NCBI GenBank assembly: GCA_018127085.1
Contig: CM030730.1
Coordinates: forward strand, 418,531-482,530
Source of the DNA: Pneumocystis sp. 'macacae'
Lineage: Eukaryota; Ascomycota; Pneumocystomycetes; Pneumocystales; Pneumocystaceae
Direction of reading: 5' to 3'
DNA length: 64,000 nt
The notes below the pieces were generated by a model that ran no database searches, was not told where the DNA came from, and saw only the letters and a list, made by a program, of their open reading frames with translations. The position numbers and the translations under genes are program-made. This document shows positions 26,045 through 38,846 of the stretch, piece after piece (the stretch's first letter is position 1; each line of letters begins with the position of its first letter).

Positions 26045-27475
26045 ATGAAAAATATTTTCCAGAATTCTCAAACAACTATAAAATGGAGTAATTTTTATAG
26101 TAATTTTAGAGTATCTGAACTGTTATTTTTTGAAAAGTTTAGATTTAACAAAAGATTGAAATCTACTAAAATGAAAAATATAGTAGAAAAAAACTATTTT
26201 TCTGGAGAGAATATACAAAATTTAGATTTAAGTAAAGAGAAATTACATCTAGCATCTATATTTGGTCGTAGACATATTGGAAATGTTGAAATATCTCCTA
26301 AAATTCTTAAAAACATAGAAAATATTATTGAAAGTATCTTATAATAAAATTTATTTATTTTTTTTAATTTTTCTAAGATTCATCTAAGCCAAGTATTCGT
26401 TTATCTGTTATGAAAATGTATGCATCTCTAAAAGATTCCCAAACAATTAAAAATAAGTTTTCGACAATAGATACAGATGCCTATCTCTTTGGTGTAATGC
26501 CTCGGGTTTATGCATCATTGTATAATGTAATTAATGAATTACGAACGAAGCTTGGAAATAAGTGGATTCCTGAAACAGTTTTAGATTGTGGCATTGGACC
26601 TGGTATTGGTGCTTTAGTTTTTCAAGAGTTGTTTTCAGATTTTATAGAAAAAGTGAAAGATATTTTAGTTATAGAGCCAGCATATATCATGAGAAAGCGC
26701 GCTTTTGATATACACAAAGGTAATAAATCAAAAATCCTTTCAAATATTCCATCAACTCTAGACTTCAAATTTGATTTTATTATTGCAAATCATATGATTT
26801 TAGATATAAATACACCTGATCATATTTTTTGTGCTCATATAAAAAAATTATGGGATAAACTTTCTTCAAAAGGTGGTATATTACTTCTTTTAGAAAGAGG
26901 AAATCCTATGGGTTATGAAGCTGTAGCTAGAGCAAGACAGATGATTTTATCTGGCTTCAATTATACTTTAAAAGACTCGGAATCAATAGAAATTGGTCAT
27001 GTTATTTCTCCGGTATTATTGAAATAGAATGTTTTTAAATGTTGAACTTTATTAGTGCTCTCATGATAAAAAGTGTCCTCTTTATACTAATGGTCATCTT
27101 TTTAATCGTAAAAGATGGTGTCACTTTAGTCAAAGATTAATTAGGCCTGAGTATTTGCGAAAAATAAAACATTCTTCTTATAATGTAGAAGACGCTAAAT
27201 ATTCTTATTGTATCATTCGCAAGGGAATTTGTAGACCTAATTTGAAGGAGTTAAAAACTAATTCAAAAGAAGATATTTTATTTTATGATTCCTACAATTG
27301 GCCACGACTTATTTTACCTCCATTAAAAAAACACAGACATGTTATAATGGACCTTTGTACATCTAATGGTACTATTCAAAGACTAATAATTCCAAAAAGT
27401 CAAGGAAAAATAGTTTATCGAGATGCTAGAAAGATACATTGGGGTGATTTATGGGCTTTAGGTTCAAATTTTTAA
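26045..27475 (+). CDS. RSM22: Mitochondrial ribosome assembly methyltransferase-like protein Rsm22
   Basis: Exon 1 (26045-26332) encodes a basic, mitochondrial-type N-terminus and FGRRHIGNVEISPKILKNIE. An intron follows (about 26333-26376), then LFGVMPRVYASLYNVINELR and a Rossmann-type SAM motif, VLDCGIGPGIGALVFQELF. A second intron begins at the GTATTATTG near 27013 and joins HVISP to CSHDKKCPLYTNGHLF and WCHFSQRLIRPEYLRK. These give the cysteine set thought to bind Fe-S in this family. It ends KIHWGDLWALGSNF. Rsm22 acts in maturation of the mitochondrial small subunit. Confidence 0.88.
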
Positions 27476-28450
27476 AAAAAAATAAAAATTTGGAATAAAT
27501 TTATGTTTTATAGATTAGCAATAATTTAATCTTTGTATTTATATTGATTAAGAAATTAATTTTGATATGTAATAATTTAAAAAATAAATTTAAATTAATA
27601 ATTTTTAATATATTATATACTAATAATAGCAAATTATATTGTAAATAATTGTTTATGTTTTTATATATTTTTATTGTCCTTAATGTATAATTTTAAATTA
27701 AAATAATTACTTTTTAAAAAAATTAAAAATTAAAGTTTCAAATCTTTAAATCAAGCATTTTTTGCAATAATAATTATATTTCTAGTCTTAAACTATAAAA
27801 AACAGGAATATTTTCTAAGTTTTAAATAATTTTATAAAATTAAAAAATTAACAAAAAATTATTTTAAAAAACTTAAGTATTAAAATATCTATACAATTAA
27901 ATTATTATTGAATTTCTATTATATAGGAATTCTTCAAATATACTATTAACAACATTTTAAGCAGAATATTGAAGAAAAAATCCTTAACTACAAAAATTAT
28001 ATTTGTAGTATAAGATAAATTCTAAAGTTTATAAAATTAAACATTGTCCTATTAACTATGAAACTTTATTTTACTTTTCCAATTCAATGTTTAAAATTAC
28101 TTATGTTCATAAAAAATAAAACTAAATATCTACGTTTTTTAAATTATTTTTTAAAGCTGAATAATTATTATTCAAATAAAAATCTACTAATCATTCCAGT
28201 GATATACGAAAAGAAGCATAAAAAATAAACGAAAAATCATAATGATAAATAAGGTAAAAAGGAAATGCGGTAAACCTTGAGTTATCAATGTTAAAAATTT
28301 AAACTATGAATTTAATTGAATCAGCTTTGTGTCGATACATAAGTATTTATAGAGACTAATAAATGCATAAAAAATCAATGTAGATGTAATGAATCTCGTT
28401 ATTTTTTATTTAAAAAACTAATACCACCCTGTTTGATTGGTTAAAACATG
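27476..28450. other. Intergenic space between convergent RSM22 and casein kinase
   Basis: About 975 bases, strongly AT-rich. No gene or repeat recognised. Confidence 0.6.
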
Positions 28451-29948
28451 TTATTCTTTTCTTTTAATTCTATATAAATTACCAACTTGATATGCAGAAG
28501 ATCCATTTTTAACTTGAGATCGAAGCCTATCATTGATAAGTTTAAATATCAAAATTAAAAAAATATACAATTATAGGACTTACATCCTATCACTTCCAGG
28601 CAAATTCGTTACTCTAGTAGAATCAACAGGAACATTAGATGTATTAGTTTCATTCATTTGAGATTGAATTTTCCGACGAGAGGTATTTACTGCTCCTAAA
28701 TTTCCACCTGCTCGAGATGGAAATGTCGATGATTGCATGCCATTAGATGACGGCATCTGATTCATAGTATTAACATTTCTTGTTTTTTGTGCATTAATAT
28801 TTTGATCATCTGGTACATGTACAGCACCTTCTTCTGGATGAGCCTGAGAAATAGTTTGAGTTTGTTTAGCTTGATTCTAAAATAATCATTAAAACACTTA
28901 AGGAAAAACCAAAACAATTACATATTTAAAAATAGTCCAGTCAAATACATAATCATATTGAAAACCTTCTCGAACAAAAAGATCGCGAAATAATTTTCTC
29001 AAATAAGAATAATCCGGTTTATCATCAAACCGTAATGATCTTGTATAATTCAAGTAAATAGCAAATTCATTTGGGAATCCTCTAGTAAGAACTTCGGTAG
29101 GCGTAGTCATCTTTTTTTCCATAATACGATCATATTTTTGCTTCTTTGTTGCTGCCTTCAATCCTTGCCATGGGAGAGATCCACGACAAAAATACATCAT
29201 TACATATCCAAGAGATTCTAAATCATCTCTACGACTTTGCTCTAAAATATTACAAATATTGGATAAAAAAAAAGCCTTACCAACGCCAAGATGCGTATTA
29301 ATACTCGCATATCTCGCAGTACCAGTAAGATTCTTATTCTCCTTATATGGAATATGTAAATGAGTTTTCGGATCTCGAAATTTTTTTGCTAGTCCAAAAT
29401 CTATAACATTCACTTGATTACCTCGTTTTCCTATTCCCATGAGGAAATTATCTGGCTTAATATCCCTATGAATAAAAGATTTTGCATGAATGTATTCAAT
29501 TCTAGAGATAAGTTGATCAGCCAATAGAAGAACAGTTTTAAGACTAAATTTTCTATTGCAGAAATTAAATAAATCTTCTAAACTAGGTCCAAGAAGATCC
29601 ATAACCATTGCGTTGTAATCGCATTCAGTTCCAAACCAGCGAACAAATGGTATACCGACACCACCTGCAAGTGCTTTATATACTCGTGCCTAAAGAAAAT
29701 AAATAACTGTAGAAACAAAACACTGCAAAAACCTCATATTCTAACTGAGGATGCTTCACTTTAGAAGACTCCAACTTTATAGCAATTTCTTCACCCGAAA
29801 TAATATTGGTTCCTGAATTAAATCTGACTCAGTCAAAATAGACAAATTTCATTAGAAAACAAATACCAAGATAAATATCACCAAAAGAACCTGACCCAAT
29901 TTTCCTTCCAATTCTATACTTATTACCAACGCGAAGATCCATAGCCAT
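28451..29948 (-). CDS. HRR25: Casein kinase I (Hhp1/Hrr25 group)
   Basis: The product begins [28 protein letters not shown] (glycine loop) and continues to the catalytic [18 protein letters not shown], the DFG loop ([20 protein letters not shown]) and [19 protein letters not shown], then [24 protein letters not shown]. These are CK1-specific; CK1 has SIN in place of APE. The C-terminal tail is Gln/Ser/Asn-rich, as in Hrr25/Hhp1. Four introns are visible, near 29820-29880, 29690-29735, 29240-29285 and 28870-28925, with a last one near 28530-28585. CK1 delta/epsilon kinases act in DNA repair, ribosome maturation and vesicle traffic. Confidence 0.92.
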
Positions 29949-31566
29949 TATTATTTTTATTAATTAAAAAACGTTTCTTAATTGATTGTTATGATTTATC
30001 ACTAATAAGATTATATAAGCAACGACAATATATATTTATAAAAAACTATATATTACTGAAGAAATTAGTACTAAGAGCTTTCTTAGAAACAGAATAATTA
30101 AGATTTTAAAAGTTTCTGCTGTAAAAATGTAAAATGTATGTTTGAGGTTTATACCGCAAAAATAAAGACTCAGTAGTAGAATACAAATCCAGAAAGCCAA
30201 ACTTAAAAGATAACAATCTCTGTACTTTAAAAATAATCTTTTTAAGGAAAAAAATTGAAAAAATAAGTAAACTTATATTTAACTTTTTTTCAACGTTAAT
30301 GCCTCGATCAAGAAAAAAATAAAAAAATTACCACTTAATAAAAAAATTTCTTTTAAGGTTTTTGTTCAAAAAAATACTCACTAATTATTAAAATTTTGTA
30401 GTAAAAAATTATTTTTCTTTTTAATTTTAAGATTTGTTTTAAATTTTTTATTATGATAGTTTTGTATATCTTTTTCTTTTTTAATTTTTTATCGTCTTTT
30501 TCTATACTATTATGTTTTTTCGTCTATTTTAACACTGAATATATAGGGCTTAATTCCCAAGAATTCTTAATAATTCTTAAGCAATTTAATTTAGACTTTT
30601 ATAATTTTTTTTCTTTTAAAATATTCCTTGTTAATTGTTACGATAATTATAGTTAACGGATAAATGTTTAAAAAAATTAAGATTAGAATTAAAATATATG
30701 AAAAGAATATAAAATCAGGATAAAAATATTTCATAATTTAAAATTAAAAAATTAAAGAATTATTTTATTTAAAAAAATTTAAAACAAAAATTTTTTAATA
30801 AAAAGGGGAAAATAAAATTGTAGAAAAAAATTATTGAAACTCACCTGAAGATAATTTTAATGTTTTAACGAGGATAAAAAGTAAATATAAAATAAAAAAC
30901 GTAATATATAAACCTGTAAAAAAAGTAATAATTATCCCATAAGATTCTAAAAAAGGTTATTATTTAATTTTTTTTCAATAAAACTGATTAAATGTTTGAC
31001 ATAAATTCATATAATAAAATACTATTATTATACATATAATATTATTTGGTTTAATAATTTGAATTTATGGTTTCAATATAAATTTATATATAAAAATTAT
31101 TGATTATATTATTTAACAAAGTTAATATTTTTTAAATATTTAAGATGGTGATTTAAATATATATTTTAAAAGTAATAGATAATAATTTGAATAAATTATA
31201 TTTATAAATAATATAATTTTTATTTTGATATTAATATTTTTTGATATTTTTCTAAATATTGAGATTTATAACAAATTATATTTGAAATATAATTACAAAA
31301 AAATATTTATAAAAGTTTTTAAAATTCTCAAATATATTATTTATATTTAATATAAAACATAATTATATATATTTTAATATTCCAAAATTATTAAAAAAAT
31401 TAATCTTTAATTATATATCTTTCTATAAAAAAAACAATATTTTACTACTAAAATTAAACTATTAATATATATAAAAATTTTAAATATATTTTTTAAAATA
31501 TTTATAATACAGAAGACTAAAAAAAATTAAAAACTCATTCTAAATCCATTATTTTTATACTATAAG
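29949..31566. other. AT-rich gene desert
   Basis: About 1.6 kb upstream of the casein kinase and downstream of DPS1. It is composed of A/T runs. One 67-codon hydrophobic Phe-rich frame at 30453-30656 looks like a chance product of T-rich DNA. Confidence 0.6.
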
Positions 31567-33231
31567 TTATGGAACAAGTCTTTTTGGATCACGTGGAAAT
31601 AAACATGAACGTCTATACAAATTAAATATATTAATTTAACTCAAATGCAAAATACCTAATATTTCCAAGTTCTAGGTATAAAAATACAACTCGTTCCAAA
31701 CCAATTCCTCCTCCTCCATGAGGTGGAGCACCGTATTTAAAACTATCAATATAATCTTTCAAACCATTTGTATCGATGTTCATTATTTTAATCCGCTCCT
31801 GAAGAAATTCTAAATCATGTATACGTTGAGATCCAGATAAAATCTCTTCTCCGCGCATAAAAAAATCATATGAGTTTGAAAAATTAGAATCTTCTGGATC
31901 TGGCATTGTATAAAATGGTCGAGTACTCAAAGGGAACTTATCAATACAATAAAAATCTGTATGATAAAACTCTTTTACTAACATTCCTAATTTTCGTTCT
32001 TCATCCGTTCTAAAAAATTAATATAAAACAATGATATGAAACATAACTTACGACAAATCTATATAATATTCTTGGTCTCTGTTTGTTCTAATACCAGCTT
32101 TTTTAAGTAAATCTACTGCTTCTTTAAATGTAAAACGAACAACTTTATTATTATTTAAAAACTGAAAATCTGTGCTTGGAAACTGCTTTTTAATAATATT
32201 TATTTCATTTGCATACCGTTTAGGAAGCTCTTTAAATATATATATAAAAAGTCCCTCAATCATTTCTAAGACTTCATAATAATGTTCATAAAATGCCATT
32301 TCTAGATCAAGTCCAGTAAACTCTGTCATATGACGATGAGTATTAGAATCTTCTGCACGAAATACAGGTGCGATTTCAAAAACTCTATCAAAATCAGATA
32401 ACACTAACATTTGCTTATATAACTGTGGAGATTGAGCAAGATATGCATCCCCTTTGAAATAATCTACTTTAAAAACATTTGAACCACCCTCTGACGGGGC
32501 AGAAATTATCTTAGGAGTATGTACTTCAATAAAATTATTCTCGAGAAGATATTCACGAAATAATTGACAAACACCAGATGATATACGAAAAATAGCTTGA
32601 GATGTAAATGTACGAAGGTCAATTATTCTATTATTAAGGCGAGTATCAAGGTTAACTCTTGCAAATTTTGAATCATCTTTATCATTTCCTTCTTGAATTA
32701 TTTCATTTTCAGATCGACTTGCGTCTTGGATTTGAAATGGAAGTCTATTAAGAGATTCACTTTCTATAAAAATCTAATATATTAAATATTTTTATATATT
32801 TATATTGCATCTACAAACCGTGTGAACATGAATTTCTATATCTTGTTGTGTAGAACTTTTAATAATATTAGGACTTTCTTTTACTTCTCCATCTAGTAAA
32901 ACAATGCTTTCAGGACTAATGAAACCACACCATTTTACCATTTGTTTGCTTATTGAATTTTCATTTGCAATAACAAGAGCTTGTACTGTACTTAAATGTT
33001 GGCGCAACAATAGAAAACATATTTTAGTTCCTTTTGAATATTAAATACATCAAAAAAAACACTAGAAAACCCTGCAAACGAGATGTCTGAAGTCTTGCTC
33101 TAAGAGTAATACTTTTACCATTCATTACTTTAGATAAATCTTTTATAGAATAAAATAATTTCCCTAAAATCATTAAATTTCAAAGAAATTTCTAAAAAAA
33201 AAATACCCAATTTTTCAAATGATTGGTTCAT
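31567..33231 (-). CDS. DPS1: Cytosolic aspartyl-tRNA synthetase
   Basis: Class IIb synthetase charging tRNA-Asp. Short exons encode MNQSFEKL and an OB-fold segment ([38 protein letters not shown]). The catalytic part has [39 protein letters not shown], motif 2 ([20 protein letters not shown]) and motif 3 ([17 protein letters not shown]), and ends [15 protein letters not shown]. The flipping-loop and motif 2 residues are the Asp type. It has about six short introns (near 33185-33210, 33010-33075, 32770-32820, 32005-32050 and 31610-31665). There is little N-terminal extension compared with budding yeast. Confidence 0.95.
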
Positions 33232-33292
33232 TTTTATTTTTCCATAATTGTTTTTTGCAAAATCCTAGTTTAATTAGACAAATTTTATATAA

Positions 33293-33551
33293 TCAAATTA
33301 CATGAAATAAATTGTTATTCTTTTCAGAAGTACAAAGTGATTCTTTTTCTCCATTCTTTTTCCTCTTTTCTTTATTTATTTTTTTTTGTAACTTTATCTC
33401 TTTTTTAGATAATCTATTATTTTTTCTAAAACATAAATATTAGTTAATAATAACAATATAATTACATTTCTGAAAAATCAATATAATTCAATGATAGTTT
33501 TGATATTTCTATTTCATTTTTTTCCTGATTTCCAAAAAATGAATCAGACAT
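33293..33551 (-). CDS. Small hypothetical basic protein, about 72 aa, two exons
   Basis: The reverse strand reads MSDSFFGNQEKNEIEISKL, then SLNYIDFSEI. After a 36-40 bp GT-AG intron (around 33430-33467) it continues KNNRLSKKEIKLQKKINKEK and ends LFHVI. The second half is strongly Lys-rich and predicted helical. It lies 62 bp downstream of the DPS1 start on the same strand. No family recognised; it could be a small nucleolar or ribosome-associated protein. It is the last non-antigen gene before the msg region. Confidence 0.5.
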
Positions 33552-34006
33552 TTTTTGGGTTTGAAAATTGTTTTCTATACCACCATAGAAATTGAAAGTT
33601 AACACTAGCTCTTATTAAACCTAACCCTACGTAGAATATTTAAAATCAGATCAAAAGTTATAAAATAGAAATATTAATAGAAAAACAAGTATAAATTATA
33701 ATTCACCAAGAAAAATAATTAGAAACTTAAACATATATTATTTAAAATAATTAAGCTTTAAAATGTTTTATGTAAAATTTTAAATAACATGGAAAAAAAT
33801 AAAGACTTAAAAATATTTAGATTAAAGATTGCTAAAAAATACAGAATCTAATTATTTATTATTTATCATTGATTTATTATCTTAATTCATCCTTAATTAT
33901 TATCGATTTTTCGAATCCGGAATTTTAACTCGAAAAGTTTCTTTAAATATACAAATAAAAATGGATTATAAAAGTGGCCGAAACTGCATCATAGCTTATA
34001 CTTTTA
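33552..34006. other. Boundary between core genes and the msg region
   Basis: About 455 bases of AT-rich DNA with the promoter of the first msg-family gene. An earlier ATG at 33961 is in another frame and soon meets a stop. Confidence 0.6.
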
Positions 34007-35477
34007 ATGAGGGTGTTTCTAGTTTCCCTCATTTTCGGTATAACTGTTGTTTTTTCACGAGATATAAGAGTCTCTGGTAATTTTTATTTTTTATGATTTA
34101 GATTTATTATTAAATCAGTAGAAAAAAACTCTAATTTTCACCCAAAAAACGCAAATTCAAGAAAATGGAAGCATTTAGATTTTTATGATGCACCCTTTTA
34201 TGGTTCTAATAGAGAATTCTTTAGGTCATCTAGAAGTGAAAAAAATGTTTTAGAATTAATGGAAAAACTTCAAGAACTAGTGTCAGCACAAAGTTTTGAA
34301 GAGGGTATGAAGTTCGTGCTTTATCATTCATGGATGTAATTGTTTGACAGAAGAACAAACTATTCGAATCCTTGCAAGTTATATTAAAAATACTTTTGAT
34401 ATGAAAGAATGCATGAAGATTTCAAGAGTTTACTGCTCTATTGCTACTGAATTGGAAAATGGAGAGTTAAATAAATTAAAAAAAAATTGCGAAAATAAAG
34501 AAGATTTATGTGAAAAGATATTAAAATATTTAAATGAAAAATGTATATTAATTAAAAATGAACAAAGTGAAATTAATTCGTTTACAGAAGAAAATTGTCT
34601 AGAGCAACTTAAAAAATGTATGCAAATGGGAACCGTTTGTGAGACTATTTTAGATGTTGCATGTAAAAAAGTACAAGAAGAGTGTGAAAAATTCAACATT
34701 ACTATTCCATCCGAAGATATACCACTGCCACAGCTACCTGATACTGATATATCATCTACTGATTCAAATAAAAATGAAACAGCAAAGGATGTCGCAAAAG
34801 CTGATTCAGTTACTACTCTACCTATAGAAATATATACCGGAACAGGCACTGTTATCACTCATGTTACAGCAACTGTTACTGCAGATGTATCAGAAATATA
34901 TACTATGCTAGAAACAGTAACTTCAACAATAACACTTTGTGAATGTCATTGTTCTTCTCAAGAATGTACACATACAGATCCTTCAGATTTTCCAGAACAA
35001 ACATCAACAGAAGAGTCATCATCATCAGATTTTCCTTCCGAACCAACGAAATTACCTGATCCAGATGGACCGAGTATTCCAGATAAACCAGAAGACTCAG
35101 ACGAATCGGATGAGTCACTAGGACCAGAAGAACCAGGTGAATCGTCGGAGTCAGGAAAAACAGAAGAACCAGACAAACCACCAGAGTCAGAAGAACCGGA
35201 AAAACCAGAAGAATCGGATGAATTGCCGAAACCAGAAGAGCCAGATAAATCACCGGAGTCAGAAAAGCCAAATAAGCCAGAAGAGCCAAGCCAATCTGCT
35301 ACTGGCAAGGAAGATTGTACAGTTCTGAAAACAGTAACAGTGACACCAAATCCACAAAAAAACCCGAATCATGATAAAATTTCTATTAAGAATCATGGAA
35401 TGCATTTGAATGGGTTTTATAAAGGTGAATTTGTTTGTATAATGATTAGCATAATACTAGGAACATGGATTGTTTAA
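34007..35477 (+). CDS. p55/p57-like surface glycoprotein (msg family E / subfamily VI type), 460 aa
   Basis: Exons 34007-34076, 34119-34304 and 34351-35477 join in frame over GT-AG introns of 42 and 46 bp. Exon 1 is a signal peptide, MRVFLVSLIFGITVVFSRDI. Exon 2 is a polar spacer. Exon 3 has one short cysteine-rich Msg-like domain (about residues 90-210), a Thr-rich stretch (VTATVTADVSEIYTM), a region of about 80 residues of degenerate Glu/Pro/Ser repeats (EEPDKPPESEEPEKPEES style), and a C-terminal hydrophobic segment (EFVCIMISIILGTWIV), likely a GPI signal. Short Msg ectodomain plus Glu-rich repeats is the p55/p57 layout. Its place at the core/msg boundary agrees with what is reported for this subfamily. 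Confidence 0.75.
35055..35295 (+). repeat. Degenerate Glu/Pro/Ser-coding repeat inside the p57-like gene
   Basis: The coding strand repeats GAA/CCA/GAC/TCA codon groups of roughly 18-24 bases encoding PEEPxxPxES-type units. Such tracts commonly vary in length between strains. Confidence 0.7.
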
Positions 35478-36695
35478 AAAATTACGATTTCTTGTATTTT
35501 ATTAATGAAAATATATAATATACCGGTTTATGCAGAAAACAAACTTTAGAGTATTTGCATTTTATTAATGTTAATATATAATGAGTAATTTGTAAAAATA
35601 AGACATTTTAAAGATATTTTAAAAAAATTTAAAAGGCTAGAAATACAAATTTATTATGGCTTTAAAAGTATTGAATTAGTATCTAATATTTGGTTATTAA
35701 CAAAAAATATTTTTTTATATTTTTTCCCTTTTTAAAATTACAATTATCAAATATAAAAAATATAAATATTTGTTTAATTATAAAAATATTGTATTTTTGG
35801 AATATTCATATTTCTTACTATTATTTTATTTCATTAAAATCTTTAGATTAGAATCTTCAAAAATGATCTATATTTTTCATAATTCTAAAACTTTAAAAAG
35901 AAATAATGATTTTATATATTTTTTATATATTTTTTATATATTTTTTTGAAAAAATAAAAAAAATAATTTATTACAAAACAATTATTTATAATGATTATAT
36001 AAAATAATTTAAAATAAGAAATTTATATAATTTATATTTTAATTTTCCGTAAACCGATATATTTAAATAACAAAAATTAAAATCTCAATTAAAAATATTA
36101 AAAAATACAAAAAGATAATTATGTAAAACATATACTGCACATATATTTAAATAGATATTAACAAACTAATCTTACTAACATCTATCATTTTAATAAAATA
36201 GTTTGAAATTTTAGAACAAATTCTTGAGAATTTTAAATAAAAGCTAGAATCATTTTGCTAAAAGCAGATTAATTATAATTATTTAAAAATAAAAAGCACA
36301 TGATTAAAAATAAACCCCACATATTTATTTAAAATTAAGGAAAAATGATGTAACTATTGAAAATCAATAAAATCTAAAGTGAAGAAATAAATATATAATA
36401 AAAAAAATAAAGAACACACTTAAGTTAAATATACCGAAATATTATTATTCGAAATAAAATGCAATTTGAATTAGATTTAATATTATATTTTTTTCATACT
36501 CTTATTTTTATAAAAATTAGCTATAGGAAAAATGTAAAACTTTTTGGAAATAAATAAAATTAATTGATGTTAAAAAGATAATATTAATAAATTTACCATT
36601 CTATAACTGCGTTTTCATTGATTTTGATCCTGATTTAGTATTAATATTAGATATTTATGGAACTAAAAATTATTATATATTATTACTTTTCTTAA
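35478..36695. other. AT-rich intergenic DNA between first and second msg-family genes
   Basis: About 1.2 kb. Two related segments follow the stop codon, with TTGTATTTTATTAATG and TTGCATTTTATTAATG followed by A/TATATAATA about 60 bp apart (near 35491 and 35556). Nothing else recognised. Confidence 0.6.
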
Positions 36696-38677
36696 ATGAA
36701 ACTCTTTTTCCTTATAGTTTTAAATATTATATTGCATGTTTTTTCAAAAAGCATTAGTATTTCTGGTATCTTTATTCTTTTTTGTTGTTTTTTAATTTTC
36801 ATCTTTTAGAATCAAATGAGAATTTAAATTCATTCAAATTAGAAAAAAAAGATTATAGTGCATTCGTAAATGATACATTGTTTAATGTATTATCAAAACG
36901 TTCACTATCTTCATCTGTATGGGCTAATGTTGAGCATGATCTTCTTGTTTTAGCTGTTGTATCTTTGGACACTTTTATAAAGGATCAAGAGGAATGTGTA
37001 TCATTTTTGAAACATTTATGTGAATTTCTTTTACCCAGGCTACCACATGGGGGCTTTACTACTATATTAAAAGCATTCTGTAAATCGGCTACAATACATG
37101 ATTTTTGCAAAGATTTAACTACTCCGGATAGTTTTGGACTCACTCCAATTCAGAGAAAATGTCGCGATTTAGAAAAGGAACTTACTGAACTTTTAAATTC
37201 GAATGAAGAATTGTTTTCAAAGGGTTCAAATAAAAGACTATCTATTCAAGATTGTGAAAATTATAGTACATTCTGTAACATTTTTTACAGAATTTGTCGT
37301 GGTTCTTTTACAAATCTATGCGGCAAACTTAAATATACATGTTATTCCAAGCAACGTGAAGATTATAAGAATATGTTTTTTTCAGTATTAGCAAAAAGTC
37401 ATCTCGAAGTCCCTTCACAGTGTGTTGAAGAACTTCTTCGTAAATGTCATTGTTTGATTGGTCTTGGGCCTGATATGGTAGAGTCTTGTTTTCAAGTATG
37501 GGATACGTGCAAATCTGTTACTCATACTGTTCATGAGTTTTGTCCACAACTTTCTTCTTTTATTAAAAAAGCTTTTTCAGAGAATTCGGAATATACTTTA
37601 AGTTATAAGTATGGATCGTCAAAAAGTCAATGTTCATTATTTGATACTTGTAATTACTTCACATTAGTTTGCAATGACGATCAAACAAAAAATCTTTGTG
37701 CTAGACTGAAACAAGAATGCTCTGAAACTATTTCTACACAATCCATAGGACAAACTCTATTAACTAACTGTGCTTCTGATTTTGGAGAACTGGATTTGAG
37801 CTCGTTTTTTTCTGGAGCGGAAGAAAATGGCAACTTATTTCCTTATGGAAACCCATATCTTTCTTCTCTTTTATTATTATTATCTTCTTCAATGTCGCAC
37901 AAAACTACCTTAGAGCAGAGATGCATAATGTTCCTTAGACATCATTGTACTTATTACCAAACTATATTTCCTAATCTTGATCAATATTGTAGTTTAGGGC
38001 AGACTGATGAATGTGATAACTTGGATGCTAAAGTAGATAAATCATGTAATAATTTGAAAACCATGTTTGAGAACTTAGGATTTGTTTCTCAAGACAATTC
38101 TTATATACTATTAAGCGGCATGGTAAACGATCGTATCACTTTAGCTCAATGTACACTATTTTTAACGGAATGCACATATCTTGGACATATATGTTTTAAT
38201 GTTGAAGACCTATGTAGAATTATATTAGTTATATGTCATGACTTGGCTGTACAAAAACATAACCTAAATACTATTTGGAAGAAAATTAACGAGAACTCAT
38301 TACTTTATAATTTAGGTGTTTCTAATATTGACTATCTCTTGTCTCCCAGTACTACCCTAAATACACATATTTTAAAAATATGTGCTGAAGTAGGAGGGCT
38401 TAATGAGGTACTGTATCAGTGGTGTTTGAACTTCCTTGATATTCCTCGAAGACTTTATTATCACTTTTTAACAAGATATAAGGAGTTAGAGCAAGCTATA
38501 TTAGGATTGAAAGAACTACCTTCTTTATCTCAGTGTATCTATTATCTTTCGGAATGTGGGACTTTGGGTAGTTTTTTCCATAGTCTTCAAGATCCATGTA
38601 AAAGTTTAAAGACGCGATGTCTTGCGACTAATCGTAAAGATCATTTTGAAGAGATTGAACCTATTAAATTGACTTAA
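36696..38677 (+). CDS. Msg-superfamily protein with own leader, 645 aa
   Basis: Exon 1 (36696-36765) encodes the signal peptide MKLFFLIVLNIILHVFSKSI. A 44 bp phase-1 intron (36766-36809) leads into a long cysteine-rich exon. Msg-type blocks recur with spacing like ECVSFLKHLCEFLLPRLP, DCENYSTFCNIFYRIC, QCVEELLRKCHCLIGLG and QCTLFLTECTYLGHICFN. No Ser/Thr-rich tail or GPI signal is present in this reading. A downstream exon (38758-38846), reached from a donor at 38634, would instead supply a membrane segment. AT content is higher than in the msg genes nearer the telomere. Its exact Msg family (B or D) is not decided. Confidence 0.75.
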
Positions 38678-38757
38678 TTCCAAAATCAAACTACTTTATA
38701 TTTGAACTCTGGATTTTATCTTTTAGATGGAATGGGATCTATTCCATTGTTTTTCAG

Positions 38758-38846
38758 TAAAATATGGGATTTTAATTTTATTAATAGTATTAATTATCTT
38801 TTATACAATAATTCATAAAAATATTTTTCAAAGATGTATTGAATAA
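38758..38846 (+). other. Candidate alternative last exon with a transmembrane segment
   Basis: Downstream of the stop at 38677, a TTTTTCAG acceptor (ends 38757) opens a frame encoding KYGILILLIVLIIFYTIIHK and a short basic tail ending at TAA 38846. A GTAAAG donor at 38634 inside the msg exon is in the matching phase, so splicing would replace the last 14 codons by this tail. The 124 bp intron is longer than usual here. Confidence 0.4.

Noticed and set aside
30453..30656. 67-codon Phe/Leu-rich forward frame
   Set aside because: Hydrophobic product of T-rich DNA with no neighbouring gene structure.
33961..34006. Earlier ATG as start of the p57-like gene
   Set aside because: Its frame differs from the signal peptide and closes soon after. 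The ATG at 34007 gives a good leader followed by a phase-1 intron.
34903..35308. Overlapping frames on both strands of the p57-like repeat
   Set aside because: They are alternate readings of the Glu/Pro/Ser repeat. The + strand frame with signal peptide and GPI end explains the region.
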